Below, in pieces: positions 1-8,022 of a DNA stretch of 64,000 nucleotides. The notes under the pieces were generated by a model. That model was not told the origin of the DNA. It ran no database searches and saw only the letters and a program-made list of their open reading frames with translations. Location: positions 434,001-498,000 of the forward strand of contig NZ_CANMDB010000001.1 in assembly GCF_947496515.1 (NCBI RefSeq). Direction: 5' to 3'. Each line of letters opens with the position of its first letter. Position 1 is the first letter of the stretch. Source of the DNA: an uncultured Roseobacter sp. Lineage in GTDB: Bacteria; Pseudomonadota; Alphaproteobacteria; Rhodobacterales; Rhodobacteraceae. A program made the translations under genes and the position numbers.

Positions 1-779
1 CGCGCTTCAAACAGGCGTTCCAGCCGGCGCGAGGGGATCTCATAGGCGTTCAGCACCGCGATGAACCCGAGGATACCTGCGGCGATGATGGCGCCGATGG
101 TTGCCTCCGCCCAGGCGGGTTTGACGGGGAAGTCATGGGCAATCTTGGCGCGGCGTGCGGACCAGAGCGCGTAGATGGCCCAGACCACAGCGAGTATGCC
201 GAAGATCCAGCTCCAGGTCTCACCGAGCGTGCCGTTGATGCCGCCGAACTTCATGAAGGTGGGATCAAGCGGGCCAATGGTCTGGCCGCTGGTCTGATAC
301 CAGGCGACATTGCGCCAGACGAGCAGACCCCCGAGTGTCACGATAAAAGCGGGGATCGTCAGATATCCCACCAGCCAGCCCTGAAACGCCCCGATCAGTG
401 TGCCGAGCGCCAGCCCCGCGGCAATGGTGATCCAGGGCGTCAGCGGATGGCCAAGACCCAGCCCGAAGAGATCCGGCAGATATCGCGTCTGCAGCATCGC
501 CATAAAGGCCGAGCAGGTTGCAAGCAGCGCACCCACGGCCAAATCAATGTGGCGGGTGACGATCACGAAGACCATGCCGGTGGCCATGATCGCCACGCTC
601 ACGGTCTGGATGGTCAGGTTAAAGATGTTGCGGGGCGTCAGAAATCGCCCCTCGGTCAGCACATTGAAGGCAATGCAGATGACCAGAAAGGCCCCGATCA
701 TGCCCAGCAGCCGGGTATCGATTTCAAGCGCCTGAAATCCGGTGCGTTTCTTGGTTTGCGGGGCGGACACATCGGTCAT
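1..779 (-). CDS. xylH: Xylose ABC transporter permease XylH (C-terminus beyond window)
   Basis: Inner-membrane permease of a sugar ABC importer of the XylH/RbsC family. Reading the minus strand from the ATG at 779 gives about 259 residues (start MTDVSAPQTKKRTGF). After a short cytoplasmic tail come hydrophobic segments at about 21-41, 55-80 and 112-135, and a family-typical stretch containing RHIDLAVGAL. The frame is still open at base 1, so the C-terminal part is missing. It lies 99 bp downstream of xylF on the same strand, which supports the xylose assignment. The ATPase (xylG) is not visible and presumably follows outside the window. Related ribose or galactose permeases look similar, so the substrate call rests on XylF. 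Confidence 0.9.
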   Translation of the reverse strand, partial: MTDVSAPQTKKRTGFQALEIDTRLLGMIGAFLVICIAFNVLTEGRFLTPRNIFNLTIQTVSVAIMATGMVFVIVTRHIDLAVGALLATCSAFMAMLQTRYLPDLFGLGLGHPLTPWITIAAGLALGTLIGAFQGWLVGYLTIPAFIVTLGGLLVWRNVAWYQTSGQTIGPLDPTFMKFGGINGTLGETWSWIFGILAVVWAIYALWSARRAKIAHDFPVKPAWAEATIGAIIAAGILGFIAVLNAYEIPSRRLERLFEA

Positions 780-837
780 TCGGAAGGCTCCTGCGGAACG
801 GCAAGGGACAGCATGCGCCGGGGCGCAGCCAGGGTCA

Positions 838-862
838 GGGGCCCCTCCGGCAGAGGGACCCC
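838..862 (-). terminator. Intercistronic stem-loop between xylF and xylH
   Basis: CCCTC (843-847) pairs with GAGGG (853-857) around a 5-nt loop. After one mismatch the stem extends with GGGG (838-841) against CCCC (859-862). A second small hairpin (TGCGCC/GGCGCA) sits at 814-827. Neither has a T-run, so an RNA stabiliser or partial terminator that keeps xylF transcript above xylH is more likely than a full stop. The pairing is seen in the sequence; the role is inferred. Confidence 0.5.
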
Positions 863-878
863 GTCACATCAGTCGGGC

Positions 879-1904
879 TTAGTTACAGGGTGCCGGACCG
901 CCGGACACACCCTGGCAGAGCGCGTCCTTTTCAATCCAGCCCGCGTCCACCACGGCCGACAGGTTGTCCGCTGTCACCGGAACAGGTGTCAGGAAGCGCG
1001 CGATCATCTTGGTGCCGCCGGGCGATGTCCATTCCTGCGCGTCGACAACATCCGCCATCTCGGTGCCACCGGCGAGCGACACGGCAATCTCTGCCGCGGC
1101 CTTGCCCAGATCGCGCGCGTCCTTCCAGACGGAGACGGTCTGCGTGCCCTTGGCCACCCGGTTCAGGGCTGCGTGATCGCCGTCCTGACCGGAGACGGGG
1201 ATACCTTCCATGCCCTGCGCCGTCAGCGCCGCGACCACACCACCCGCGGTGCCGTCGTTGGAGGCCACGACCGCGTCGACGTTGTTGTCATTGGCGGTCA
1301 GGATCTGCTCCATGTTGCGCTGCGCATTCGCGGGCAGCCAGCCATCGGTGTAGGCCTCGGCCACGATGTTGATCTTGCCCGCATCAATGGCTTCCTGCAG
1401 CACTTCCTGCTGACCACCGCGCAGGAAATCCGCGTTGGGGTCGGTGGGCGAGCCCTTGATCATCACGTAGTTGCCCTCGGGCAGCGCCTCAAAGACAGCC
1501 CGCGCCTGCATCCGGCCCACTTCGACGTTGTCGAAGGTCAGATAGAACGCGCGCGGATCCTCGATCAGGCGGTCATAGCCAACGACCGGAATCCCCTCAT
1601 CCGCGGCAGCTTGAACAGCCGGACCGATGGCCGCACTGTCCTGTGCGAGGATGATCAGCGCATCCACCCCCTGTGCGATCAGGCTTTCCACGTCCGACAA
1701 CTGCTTGGCCGAGGAGCTTTGCGCATCCGACGACACGTATTCGGCACCGGCTGCATCGAGGGCTGCCTTGATCGCAGCCTCATCGGTTTTCCAGCGTTCT
1801 TCCTGAAAGTTGGACCAGCTCACGCCGACGGTCAGGTCTTGGGCATAGGTGGCTGTGCTCAGGGCTGCCGACACGGCAACGCCCATAATCATCATCTTCT
1901 TCAT
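879..1904 (-). CDS. xylF: D-xylose ABC transporter periplasmic binding protein XylF
   Basis: Periplasmic type I sugar-binding protein that captures D-xylose for the XylFGH importer. The 341 residues begin with a signal peptide (MKKMMIMG..., cleavage near residue 21, ATYA|QD). The mature part follows the XylF pattern: LTVGVSWSNFQEERW at the N-terminus, GYDRLIED near residue 115, and a C-terminal half with SNDGTAGG and SGQDGDHAAL. A start at 1904 is supported by a purine-rich GGGAGGATAC motif just upstream. It is the first gene of the operon, divergent from a ROK regulator across 203 bp. The sequence is close to the family norm in length and motifs. Confidence 0.95.
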   Translation of the reverse strand: MKKMMIMGVAVSAALSTATYAQDLTVGVSWSNFQEERWKTDEAAIKAALDAAGAEYVSSDAQSSSAKQLSDVESLIAQGVDALIILAQDSAAIGPAVQAAADEGIPVVGYDRLIEDPRAFYLTFDNVEVGRMQARAVFEALPEGNYVMIKGSPTDPNADFLRGGQQEVLQEAIDAGKINIVAEAYTDGWLPANAQRNMEQILTANDNNVDAVVASNDGTAGGVVAALTAQGMEGIPVSGQDGDHAALNRVAKGTQTVSVWKDARDLGKAAAEIAVSLAGGTEMADVVDAQEWTSPGGTKMIARFLTPVPVTADNLSAVVDAGWIEKDALCQGVSGGPAPCN

Positions 1905-1976
1905 TGTATCCTCCCAGTGGGACAGTTCTGTTGACTGTTCATGCCTTTGTTTGATCTGGCATGGCGCAAAGGATTG

Positions 1977-2009
1977 ACTGTTTTAATTCAGCTGTCAAAA
2001 TAAAACTGT
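1977..2009. promoter_or_regulatory. Candidate ROK operator in the xylF/ROK divergent promoter region
   Basis: An AT-rich imperfect inverted repeat stands out in the GC-rich surroundings: ACTGTTTTAATT at 1977-1988 against AAAATAAAACTGT at 1997-2009 (10 of 12 positions complementary). It lies between the divergent starts of xylF (1904) and the ROK gene (2108), where an autoregulating repressor would bind. The repeat is seen directly; binding by the neighbouring protein is inferred. Confidence 0.5.
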
Positions 2010-2107
2010 CCTATTTGTGCTATTATTTCGGGCGAACAGCTGAAATGGGTCTATAAATTCCCGGAAACGGGCGGAGATCGTACATTAATATTCAGAGGGG
2101 TGAATAA

Positions 2108-3364
2108 ATGGATCTCGATCTGCAGGACCTCAATCTTGCCGAGAGCCGCGGCGGCGCCGGTCCGATTCGACCCGATCCGGATGCGCCGGGCAGCAACCTG
2201 CGACACCGTGTTTTCGAGACTGTGCGCTCCGCTGGCCAGATCTCGCGGATCGATCTGGCAAAGCAACTGAAGGTCAGCCCTGCGTCGATCACCACGCTGG
2301 TGAGCGAACTGCTGGACCTCGGGCTGTTACAAGAAAACAGCGATACAAGCCGCAGCACAACCCGCGGGCGCCCGCCCGTGGCGCTCTCGGTGCAACCCGA
2401 TGCGGGCTACGTGGTGGGGATCAAGCTGTCGCGGTTCCAGCATACCGCGCTGCTGGTCGACGCCGCAGGTCAGCCCCTGGCGGAGGCGAGCCTGCCCTGC
2501 CTGCCCAGGCGCCGCAGCCTTGATCAGGTGCTGACCGAGACGGCGGAGGTGCTGGACATGCTGCTGCGAAAAGCCGATCTCGCACGCGGAGACATCGCAT
2601 GCATTGGCCTTGGCCTGCCCGGGATCGTTGATCACGCCAGTGGGCAGATGGTCTGGTCCCCGCTGCTGACCTGCCGGGCCAAACCCTTGCGCCGGATTGC
2701 GGAGGATGCCTTTGGCGTGCCCGTGGCCGTAGACAACGACGCCAACCTCGTCACCTTGGCGGAACTGTGGTTCGGCAAGGGTCGCGCCATGGCAGATTTT
2801 GCCGTGGTCACAGTCGAGGAAGGCGTCGGCATGGGGCTGGTGATCAACCACCGGCTCTACCGGGGCGCAGGATCGCTGGGCATGGAGCTGGGCCACACCA
2901 AGGTGCAGCTGGACGGCGCGCTTTGCCAATGCGGCCAGCGCGGCTGTCTCGAGGCCTATATCGCCGATTATGCGCTGGTGCGGGAGGCCTCTACCGCGCT
3001 CGACCCCGCCAGTACCGAGGTCGCCGCCTCAGATGTCATGCTGCAACAGCTCTATGAGCAGGCCAAGGCGGGAAACGAGGCGGCCCGCGTGATCTTTCGC
3101 CGCGCCGGGCGGTTTCTCGCCCTTGGTCTGGCGAATGTGGTCAACCTCTTTGATCCGCCGTTGATCATTCTGGCGGGTGCGCGGATGCAGTATCACTATC
3201 TCTACGCCGATGAGGTCATGCGCGAAATGCAGGGGCTCGCGCTTAACCGTCAGACGGCGCCGCAGCAGGTCGAAACCCACGCCTGGGGAGATCTCATGTG
3301 GGCGCATGGTGCTGCGGCACTGGCCTTGTCGGAGATTGCGGATGCCATGGCGGAAGGCCGATGA
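2108..3364 (+). CDS. ROK family transcriptional regulator (XylR-like)
   Basis: Likely sugar-responsive repressor of the divergent xylose transporter. The 418 residues have an N-terminal winged helix-turn-helix at about 34-78 (QISRIDLAKQLKVSPASITT) and a ROK sugar-kinase-like domain from about 98. GLGLPGIVDH (167-176) and DNDANLV (209-215) are the kinase-fold signatures. The ROK zinc site is complete, with H263 and the cysteines of CQCGQRGC (273-280). The ATG at 2108 follows an AGAGGGG ribosome-binding site. The gene ends in an ATGA overlap with the FG-GAP protein gene. The effector is not identifiable from sequence; xylose is inferred from position. Confidence 0.88.
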   Translation: MDLDLQDLNLAESRGGAGPIRPDPDAPGSNLRHRVFETVRSAGQISRIDLAKQLKVSPASITTLVSELLDLGLLQENSDTSRSTTRGRPPVALSVQPDAGYVVGIKLSRFQHTALLVDAAGQPLAEASLPCLPRRRSLDQVLTETAEVLDMLLRKADLARGDIACIGLGLPGIVDHASGQMVWSPLLTCRAKPLRRIAEDAFGVPVAVDNDANLVTLAELWFGKGRAMADFAVVTVEEGVGMGLVINHRLYRGAGSLGMELGHTKVQLDGALCQCGQRGCLEAYIADYALVREASTALDPASTEVAASDVMLQQLYEQAKAGNEAARVIFRRAGRFLALGLANVVNLFDPPLIILAGARMQYHYLYADEVMREMQGLALNRQTAPQQVETHAWGDLMWAHGAAALALSEIADAMAEGR

Positions 3365-4836
3365 GAGCGGCACTCCTGCTGTGCCTGCTGGCGCATGGGG
3401 TTCAGGCCGAGGTCCGCTTTGAGGATCTGTCGGCCACCCTGCCCGAGCACCGCTATACCGGCGGGTGGGAGCATTTTGTGGGCGGCGGGGTGGCCGTCTT
3501 TGATTGCAACGGTGATACGCTGCCCGATCTGCTGGCGGCGGGTGGTGAGAATGCGGCAATGTTGATGGTGAATGCCGGCGAGATGCGGTTTTCCACCGCC
3601 CCCCTACCCCGCTTTACCGGCGTCACCGGGGCCTATCCGCTCGACGTCGATGGCGACGGGCACCTCGATGTGGTGCTGCTGCGCGTGGGTGAAAACCAGC
3701 TGTTGCGCGGCGATGGGTCATGCGGGTTCACCCCCGCCAACGAGGCGTTGGGCTTTGACGGCGGTACCGCATGGTCCACGGCTTTCTCCGCGACATGGGA
3801 GGCCACAGGCCCGGTGTTGGCCGTGGGCAACTATGTGGATCGTGACGATCCCGAAGGCCCGTTCGAAGCCTGCGACGACAACCGCCTGCACTACTGGGAG
3901 GGCGCAGCCTTTCGGGCGGAAACGCTCTCGCCGGGGTTCTGCGCGCTGTCCATCCTGTTTGCCCGGGACGCCGGTGGGGTAAAACGGCTGCGGTTGTCCA
4001 ATGACCGGCACTACTACGTGCGCGGTGGATCGGAGCAGATGTATGACCTGACGGAGCAGCGCTTTCTGGGGCCGGAGGATGGCTGGGCCGAGACACAGCT
4101 CTGGGGCATGGGCATTGCCAGTCGGGACATCACCGGCGACGGCCGGGCCGAGGTGATGCTGACCTCCATGGGGGATCAGCTGCTGCAAATCGCCCGAGCC
4201 GATGGTAGGTACGAGGCGGCACCTTTTTCGCAGGGCACCTACGCCCAGCGGCCGCATGTGGGCGATGACGGACGCCCCTCGACCGGGTGGCACGCGGGTT
4301 TTGCGGATGTGAACAACGACGCACGCCCCGATCTCTTTATCGCCAAGGGCAACGTGGACCAGATGCCCGGGCTGGCGATGGAGGATCCCAACAGCCTGCT
4401 GATCCAGGGACCAGATGGACGTTTTGAGGAACGCTCCGTCTCCGCTGGTGTGGCGACCGTGGCGCGGTCGCGCGGCGCGGCACTGGCCGATCTCGATCTG
4501 GACGGTCGGCTTGATCTGGTGGTGATGAACCGCCGCGCTCCGATGGAGCTTTACCGCAATGTGACGGAAGCGACCGGCCATTGGCTATCGCTGGAATTGC
4601 GGATGGAGGGGGCGAACACCCGCGCCGTAGGCGCGCTGGTGGAGGTGACGGCAGGCGAGATCACTCAGGTGCAGGAGCAGACTGTCGGCGGCGGGCACGC
4701 CGGTGGACAGGCAGGCCCGCTGCACTTTGGTCTCGGCCCGGCAGCGCGCGCGGATATTCGCATCACGTGGCCTGACGGTCGCGTGAGCGTGGTGCGTGAT
4801 GTGCGGGCAGATCAGCGGCTGGAGATGCGCCCCTAA
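3361..4836 (+). CDS. Secreted FG-GAP/VCBS repeat protein with ASPIC/UnbV C-terminal domain (CRTAC1 family)
   Basis: Exported beta-propeller-type protein of unknown role. The ATG at 3361 overlaps the ROK stop (ATGA) and gives 491 residues with a signal peptide of about 16 residues (MRAALLLCLLAHGVQA). A longer frame from 3298 would lose the signal peptide. Calcium-binding D-x-D/N-G-D repeats are visible: DCNGDTLPDL (48-57), DVDGDGHLDV (95-104), DITGDGRAEV (256-265), then DVNNDARPDL and DLDLDGRLDL. The last 70 residues match ASPIC/UnbV, with GPLHFGLG and a VRITWPDG-like end. Translational coupling to the xylose-type regulator is unusual. It faces a cytochrome c peroxidase gene. No enzymatic function is claimed. 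Confidence 0.85.
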   Translation: MRAALLLCLLAHGVQAEVRFEDLSATLPEHRYTGGWEHFVGGGVAVFDCNGDTLPDLLAAGGENAAMLMVNAGEMRFSTAPLPRFTGVTGAYPLDVDGDGHLDVVLLRVGENQLLRGDGSCGFTPANEALGFDGGTAWSTAFSATWEATGPVLAVGNYVDRDDPEGPFEACDDNRLHYWEGAAFRAETLSPGFCALSILFARDAGGVKRLRLSNDRHYYVRGGSEQMYDLTEQRFLGPEDGWAETQLWGMGIASRDITGDGRAEVMLTSMGDQLLQIARADGRYEAAPFSQGTYAQRPHVGDDGRPSTGWHAGFADVNNDARPDLFIAKGNVDQMPGLAMEDPNSLLIQGPDGRFEERSVSAGVATVARSRGAALADLDLDGRLDLVVMNRRAPMELYRNVTEATGHWLSLELRMEGANTRAVGALVEVTAGEITQVQEQTVGGGHAGGQAGPLHFGLGPAARADIRITWPDGRVSVVRDVRADQRLEMRP

Positions 4837-4882
4837 AGGATGCCGTCCAAACCTGAGACACCCCTCTTCGCTCAGAGCGCCC

Positions 4883-4958
4883 GCGCAACAGGCACTGTTG
4901 CGCCGCGCCGTTCCGCCCCCACGGGGCGGCGCGATTGCGCCACCCCTCGGAACGGCGC
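4883..4958. repeat. Nested inverted repeats between convergent genes
   Basis: Between the convergent ends at 4836 and 5001 lie three stem-loops: GCGCAACAG (4883-4891) with CTGTTGCGC (4895-4903), perfect with a 3-nt loop; GCGCCGTTCCG (4905-4915) with CGGAACGGCGC (4948-4958), perfect 11-bp arms; and CGCCCC (4914-4919) with GGGGCG (4923-4928) inside it. This may be a bidirectional terminator or a dispersed palindromic repeat unit. Repeat status cannot be judged from one copy. Confidence 0.6.
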
Positions 4959-5000
4959 TTCAGTATAACTGTCGGGTATCTCTGGTTTAGGCGGGATGGT

Positions 5001-6323
5001 TCAGCGGTCAACCGGCAGACCACTGGGCACCGCATCGGGCACGCCCAGCCGATCGCCAAGCGCTTCGGGATCGCTCAGGCTGCCCAGAAATGCCACCAGC
5101 GCTGCCACATCATCCTCGGCCAATTCTCTGGGCTGGACGGAAACGGCCGCGCGCAGGCGGGCTTGCTCCGCCGGGTCACCTATGTATCGCCAGTCGTCAA
5201 GACCGGCCATCACGGGCAGCGTGACAGTGCTCGGTTCGAACAGGTCGAGGGCTCGCTGCGGATCCAGATGCGCCACGATAAACCCGGCCAGATCCGCGTG
5301 GCTTCCCGTATGCCCATAGGGGGCCGTGTCCGCAACATTGCGCAGAGACGGCGTGCGGAAGGCATAAGCGTCCTCTGCCTTGCCCGTCACCCGCATCCGG
5401 CCCGTGTCGCGCGCGTGATCCTCGAACCGCGCCGCCTTGCCCGGTCCGAATTGGGGCACGCCCATCGCGTGATAGCCGTGGTCGGTCTGAAACGGCCCGC
5501 TGTGACAGGCCGCACAGCCTGCGGACCCGTAGAAAAGGGTCATGCCACGCGTCGCTTGCGGCGACAGGTCCCCCTGCCCGCGCAGATAGGCATCGAATGC
5601 GCTGGTGTCCGAGCGCCATTCAAAGGCCACGAAGGCGGCGATGGCATCGGAAATATCGGTGAAATCCACCCGCTCCTGCCCGGGAAAAGCCGCCGCAAGC
5701 AGAGGCGCGTACCCGGGCGTCTCTACCACCCGGGCCGAGAGAAGATCCCACGCGCCGCCCGGGCCCGTGATCCTGCCCTGGCGCACTGCTTGCGATACGT
5801 CATTTTCGCTGTAGTGGCCCGCCATTTCATCCGCGCTCAGCACCGGAAACATCGTCTGGGCGGAGAGCAGGTTTGCAAAGCCCGCCGTCATCTCCGCGCC
5901 CATCGGTGTGCGCAAGCCGCCAGGCTTGTCCGGGTCCACCTCGATCCGGCCATCGTGAAAGAGCCGCGTGAACTCCCGTGCGCCCAGATTGAACAACGCG
6001 GGCGCATGGCGCGGGATGCGCTGCTCCGGCGTGTTTTGCGCGGTGGCGTGGCGCTCGGGGCCGAGCCCCACGCCACCCTCACCCAGCGACAGCGCGACCC
6101 CATCGGCGGTGGCAAATTTCGGGTGGTGGCACGTCGCGCAGGAGATATTGCGGTTGCCCGACAGGATCGGATCGTAGAACAGCATTTGCCCCAGCCGCAC
6201 CTGCGCCGGGTCGAGTGGCATATAATCCGCATCCGTCACCGGGTCGGGCATCTGCGCCATGGCTGCCACGGCACTGCCAGCGCCAAGGATCGCGCCCCAT
6301 AAAAAACGTCTCACCTGTACCAA
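5001..6323 (-). CDS. Periplasmic di-heme cytochrome c peroxidase (CCP/MauG superfamily)
   Basis: Periplasmic c-type di-heme protein that probably reduces hydrogen peroxide with electrons from small cytochromes, or acts as a MauG-like oxidase. The 440 residues begin with a signal peptide (to about residue 23, AMAQ). Two heme-binding motifs are clear: CATCH at 62-66 and CAACH at 270-274. GQMLFYDPILSGNRNISC is the classic CCP entry to the first heme. It is longer than the E. coli type (an insert between the domains around 80-200). The start at 6323 is chosen because it gives the signal peptide. The gene is monocistronic, 56 bp after the pgm stop on the same strand. CCP versus MauG cannot be settled here. 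Confidence 0.88.
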   Translation of the reverse strand: MVQVRRFLWGAILGAGSAVAAMAQMPDPVTDADYMPLDPAQVRLGQMLFYDPILSGNRNISCATCHHPKFATADGVALSLGEGGVGLGPERHATAQNTPEQRIPRHAPALFNLGAREFTRLFHDGRIEVDPDKPGGLRTPMGAEMTAGFANLLSAQTMFPVLSADEMAGHYSENDVSQAVRQGRITGPGGAWDLLSARVVETPGYAPLLAAAFPGQERVDFTDISDAIAAFVAFEWRSDTSAFDAYLRGQGDLSPQATRGMTLFYGSAGCAACHSGPFQTDHGYHAMGVPQFGPGKAARFEDHARDTGRMRVTGKAEDAYAFRTPSLRNVADTAPYGHTGSHADLAGFIVAHLDPQRALDLFEPSTVTLPVMAGLDDWRYIGDPAEQARLRAAVSVQPRELAEDDVAALVAFLGSLSDPEALGDRLGVPDAVPSGLPVDR

Positions 6324-6333
6324 ACTCCCTGCA

Positions 6334-6349
6334 CTGGCCCACCGGCCAG
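6334..6349 (-). terminator. Hairpin downstream of pgm
   Basis: CTGGCC (6334-6339) and GGCCAG (6344-6349) form a perfect 6-bp stem with a 4-nt loop between the pgm stop (6380) and the peroxidase start (6323). There is no T-run, so this is at best a weak terminator marking the end of the glycogen operon. Confidence 0.35.
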
Positions 6350-6379
6350 CTTCGTCTTTCGTCCAGCAGCTTGTGCCGC

Positions 6380-8011
6380 TCAGGTCTTTACATCCGGCTC
6401 TGTCCGGCCGATGTGCGCCTGCATCTCCGTCAGTTCTACCACCGCGTCGCGGACCTTTTCCAGCGCCACATCGGGCGATAACCCATGGTCGGCGCCCGGT
6501 GCCGCGTATTGCTCCAGATAAACGCGCAACGTCGCCCCCTCGGTGCCTGTGCCCGACAGGCGCAACACGGCGCGCGCTTCGCCCGCGAACCAGATCCGCA
6601 GGCCCTGATTGTGACTGACAGAGCCATCCACGGGGTCATGGTAGGAGAACTCATCCGCCCCGGTGATATCCAGCCCACCAGCAGCCGTCCCGGCCAGCGC
6701 GTCAAGCCTTCCCCGCAGCCCGTCCATCAGTGCATTCGCGGCCTCGGTCGGGACCGCCTCGTAATCATGACGCGAGTAGTAGTTGCGCCCGTACCGCCCC
6801 CAGTGATCGGTCAGAATCTCCGCGACCGACTGATCCCGCTCTGCCAGGACGTTGAGCCATAGCAGTACGGCCCAGAGGCCGTCTTTCTCGCGCACGTGAT
6901 CGGAGCCGGTGCCGGCACTTTCTTCACCACAGAGCGTGACCTTGCCCGCATCGAGCAGATTGCCGAAAAATTTCCAGCCGGTGGGCGTTTCAAAAGCGGC
7001 AAGGCCCAGATGCTCGGCAACCTTGTCCGCCGCAGCACTCGTGGGCATGGAGCGCGCCACGCCGGACAGGCCACCCGTGTACCCCGGCGCCAGCTGGGCG
7101 TTCGCTGCCAGAACTGCGAGACTGTCTGAGGGGGTCACATAGATGCCGCGCCCGACGATCATGTTGCGGTCGCCATCGCCGTCGGAAGCCGCCCCGAAAT
7201 CGGGGGCTGTGTCCGACATCATCTCGTCCATCAGGGTCTTGGCCCAGACCGGGTTGGGGTCGGGGTGACCCTTGCCGAAATCCTCGCTGGGTACCGCATT
7301 GATCACCGTGCCCGCAGGCGCGCCGAGCGTCTCTTCGAGGATCGCGGTGGCATAAGGTCCGGTCACCGCGTGCATGGCGTCGAACCGCATGGTGAAGCCG
7401 CCTTCGAAAAGCGCCCGGATCTTGCCAAAGTCAAAGAGCGTTTCCATCAGCGCCTGGTAGTCCGTGACCGGATCCACGATCTCCACTGTCATGGGGCCGA
7501 CCGTCGCAGTGCCGACGGCGCTCAGGTCGATGTCGGCGGTATCAAGGGTGTAATAGGCCGCGATGCTCTGCGTCTGCTCGAACATCGCCTGAGTGATGTT
7601 TTCGGGCGCAGGGCCACCGTTGGCGACGTTGTACTTGACGCCGAAATCCGCATCGATCCCGCCTGGGTTATGGCTGGCCGACAGCACAAAGCCACCGTCG
7701 GTGCTGCGCTGCCGGATCAGGTTCGACACCGCAGGCGTCGAGAGCAAGCCGCCCTGCCCCACAATGACCTTTGCCGCCCCGTTGGCCGCCGCCATGCGCA
7801 ACATCGTCTGGATCGCGGGCCGGTTGAAATATCGCCCGTCCCCGCCCATGACGAAAGTCTTTCCCTCGGCACCACCGATGGCGTTGAACGTGGCCTGAAC
7901 GAAGCACTCCAGATACCCCGGCTCCATAAAGACGCGGGTCTTTTTGCGCAGGCCCGAGGTGCCGGGTTTCTGCCCCTCGAAGGGCCCCTTGGAAATGGTC
8001 TGAATGTCCAT
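6380..8011 (-). CDS. pgm: Phosphoglucomutase (alpha-D-glucose phosphate-specific)
   Basis: Interconverts glucose 1-phosphate and glucose 6-phosphate, linking glycogen turnover to the Entner-Doudoroff enzymes encoded upstream. The 543 residues match the eukaryote-like Pgm subfamily in length. The phosphoserine loop is SASHNPGG with catalytic S113, the Mg-binding loop is DGDGD at 277-281, and the sugar-specificity loop is CGEESAG at 361-367. TSGLRKKT near the N-terminus binds phosphate. It is the last gene of the glycogen block, 11 bp after malQ. Nothing unusual is seen in it. Confidence 0.97.
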   Translation of the reverse strand: MDIQTISKGPFEGQKPGTSGLRKKTRVFMEPGYLECFVQATFNAIGGAEGKTFVMGGDGRYFNRPAIQTMLRMAAANGAAKVIVGQGGLLSTPAVSNLIRQRSTDGGFVLSASHNPGGIDADFGVKYNVANGGPAPENITQAMFEQTQSIAAYYTLDTADIDLSAVGTATVGPMTVEIVDPVTDYQALMETLFDFGKIRALFEGGFTMRFDAMHAVTGPYATAILEETLGAPAGTVINAVPSEDFGKGHPDPNPVWAKTLMDEMMSDTAPDFGAASDGDGDRNMIVGRGIYVTPSDSLAVLAANAQLAPGYTGGLSGVARSMPTSAAADKVAEHLGLAAFETPTGWKFFGNLLDAGKVTLCGEESAGTGSDHVREKDGLWAVLLWLNVLAERDQSVAEILTDHWGRYGRNYYSRHDYEAVPTEAANALMDGLRGRLDALAGTAAGGLDITGADEFSYHDPVDGSVSHNQGLRIWFAGEARAVLRLSGTGTEGATLRVYLEQYAAPGADHGLSPDVALEKVRDAVVELTEMQAHIGRTEPDVKT

Positions 8012-8022
8012 CTGTGCTCCTT

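Noticed and set aside
135-1934. Long plus-strand open frame (599 codons) opposite xylF and xylH
   Set aside because: It is antisense to two well-conserved transporter genes, and its translation is rich in Arg, Gly and His as expected for a GC-rich shadow frame.
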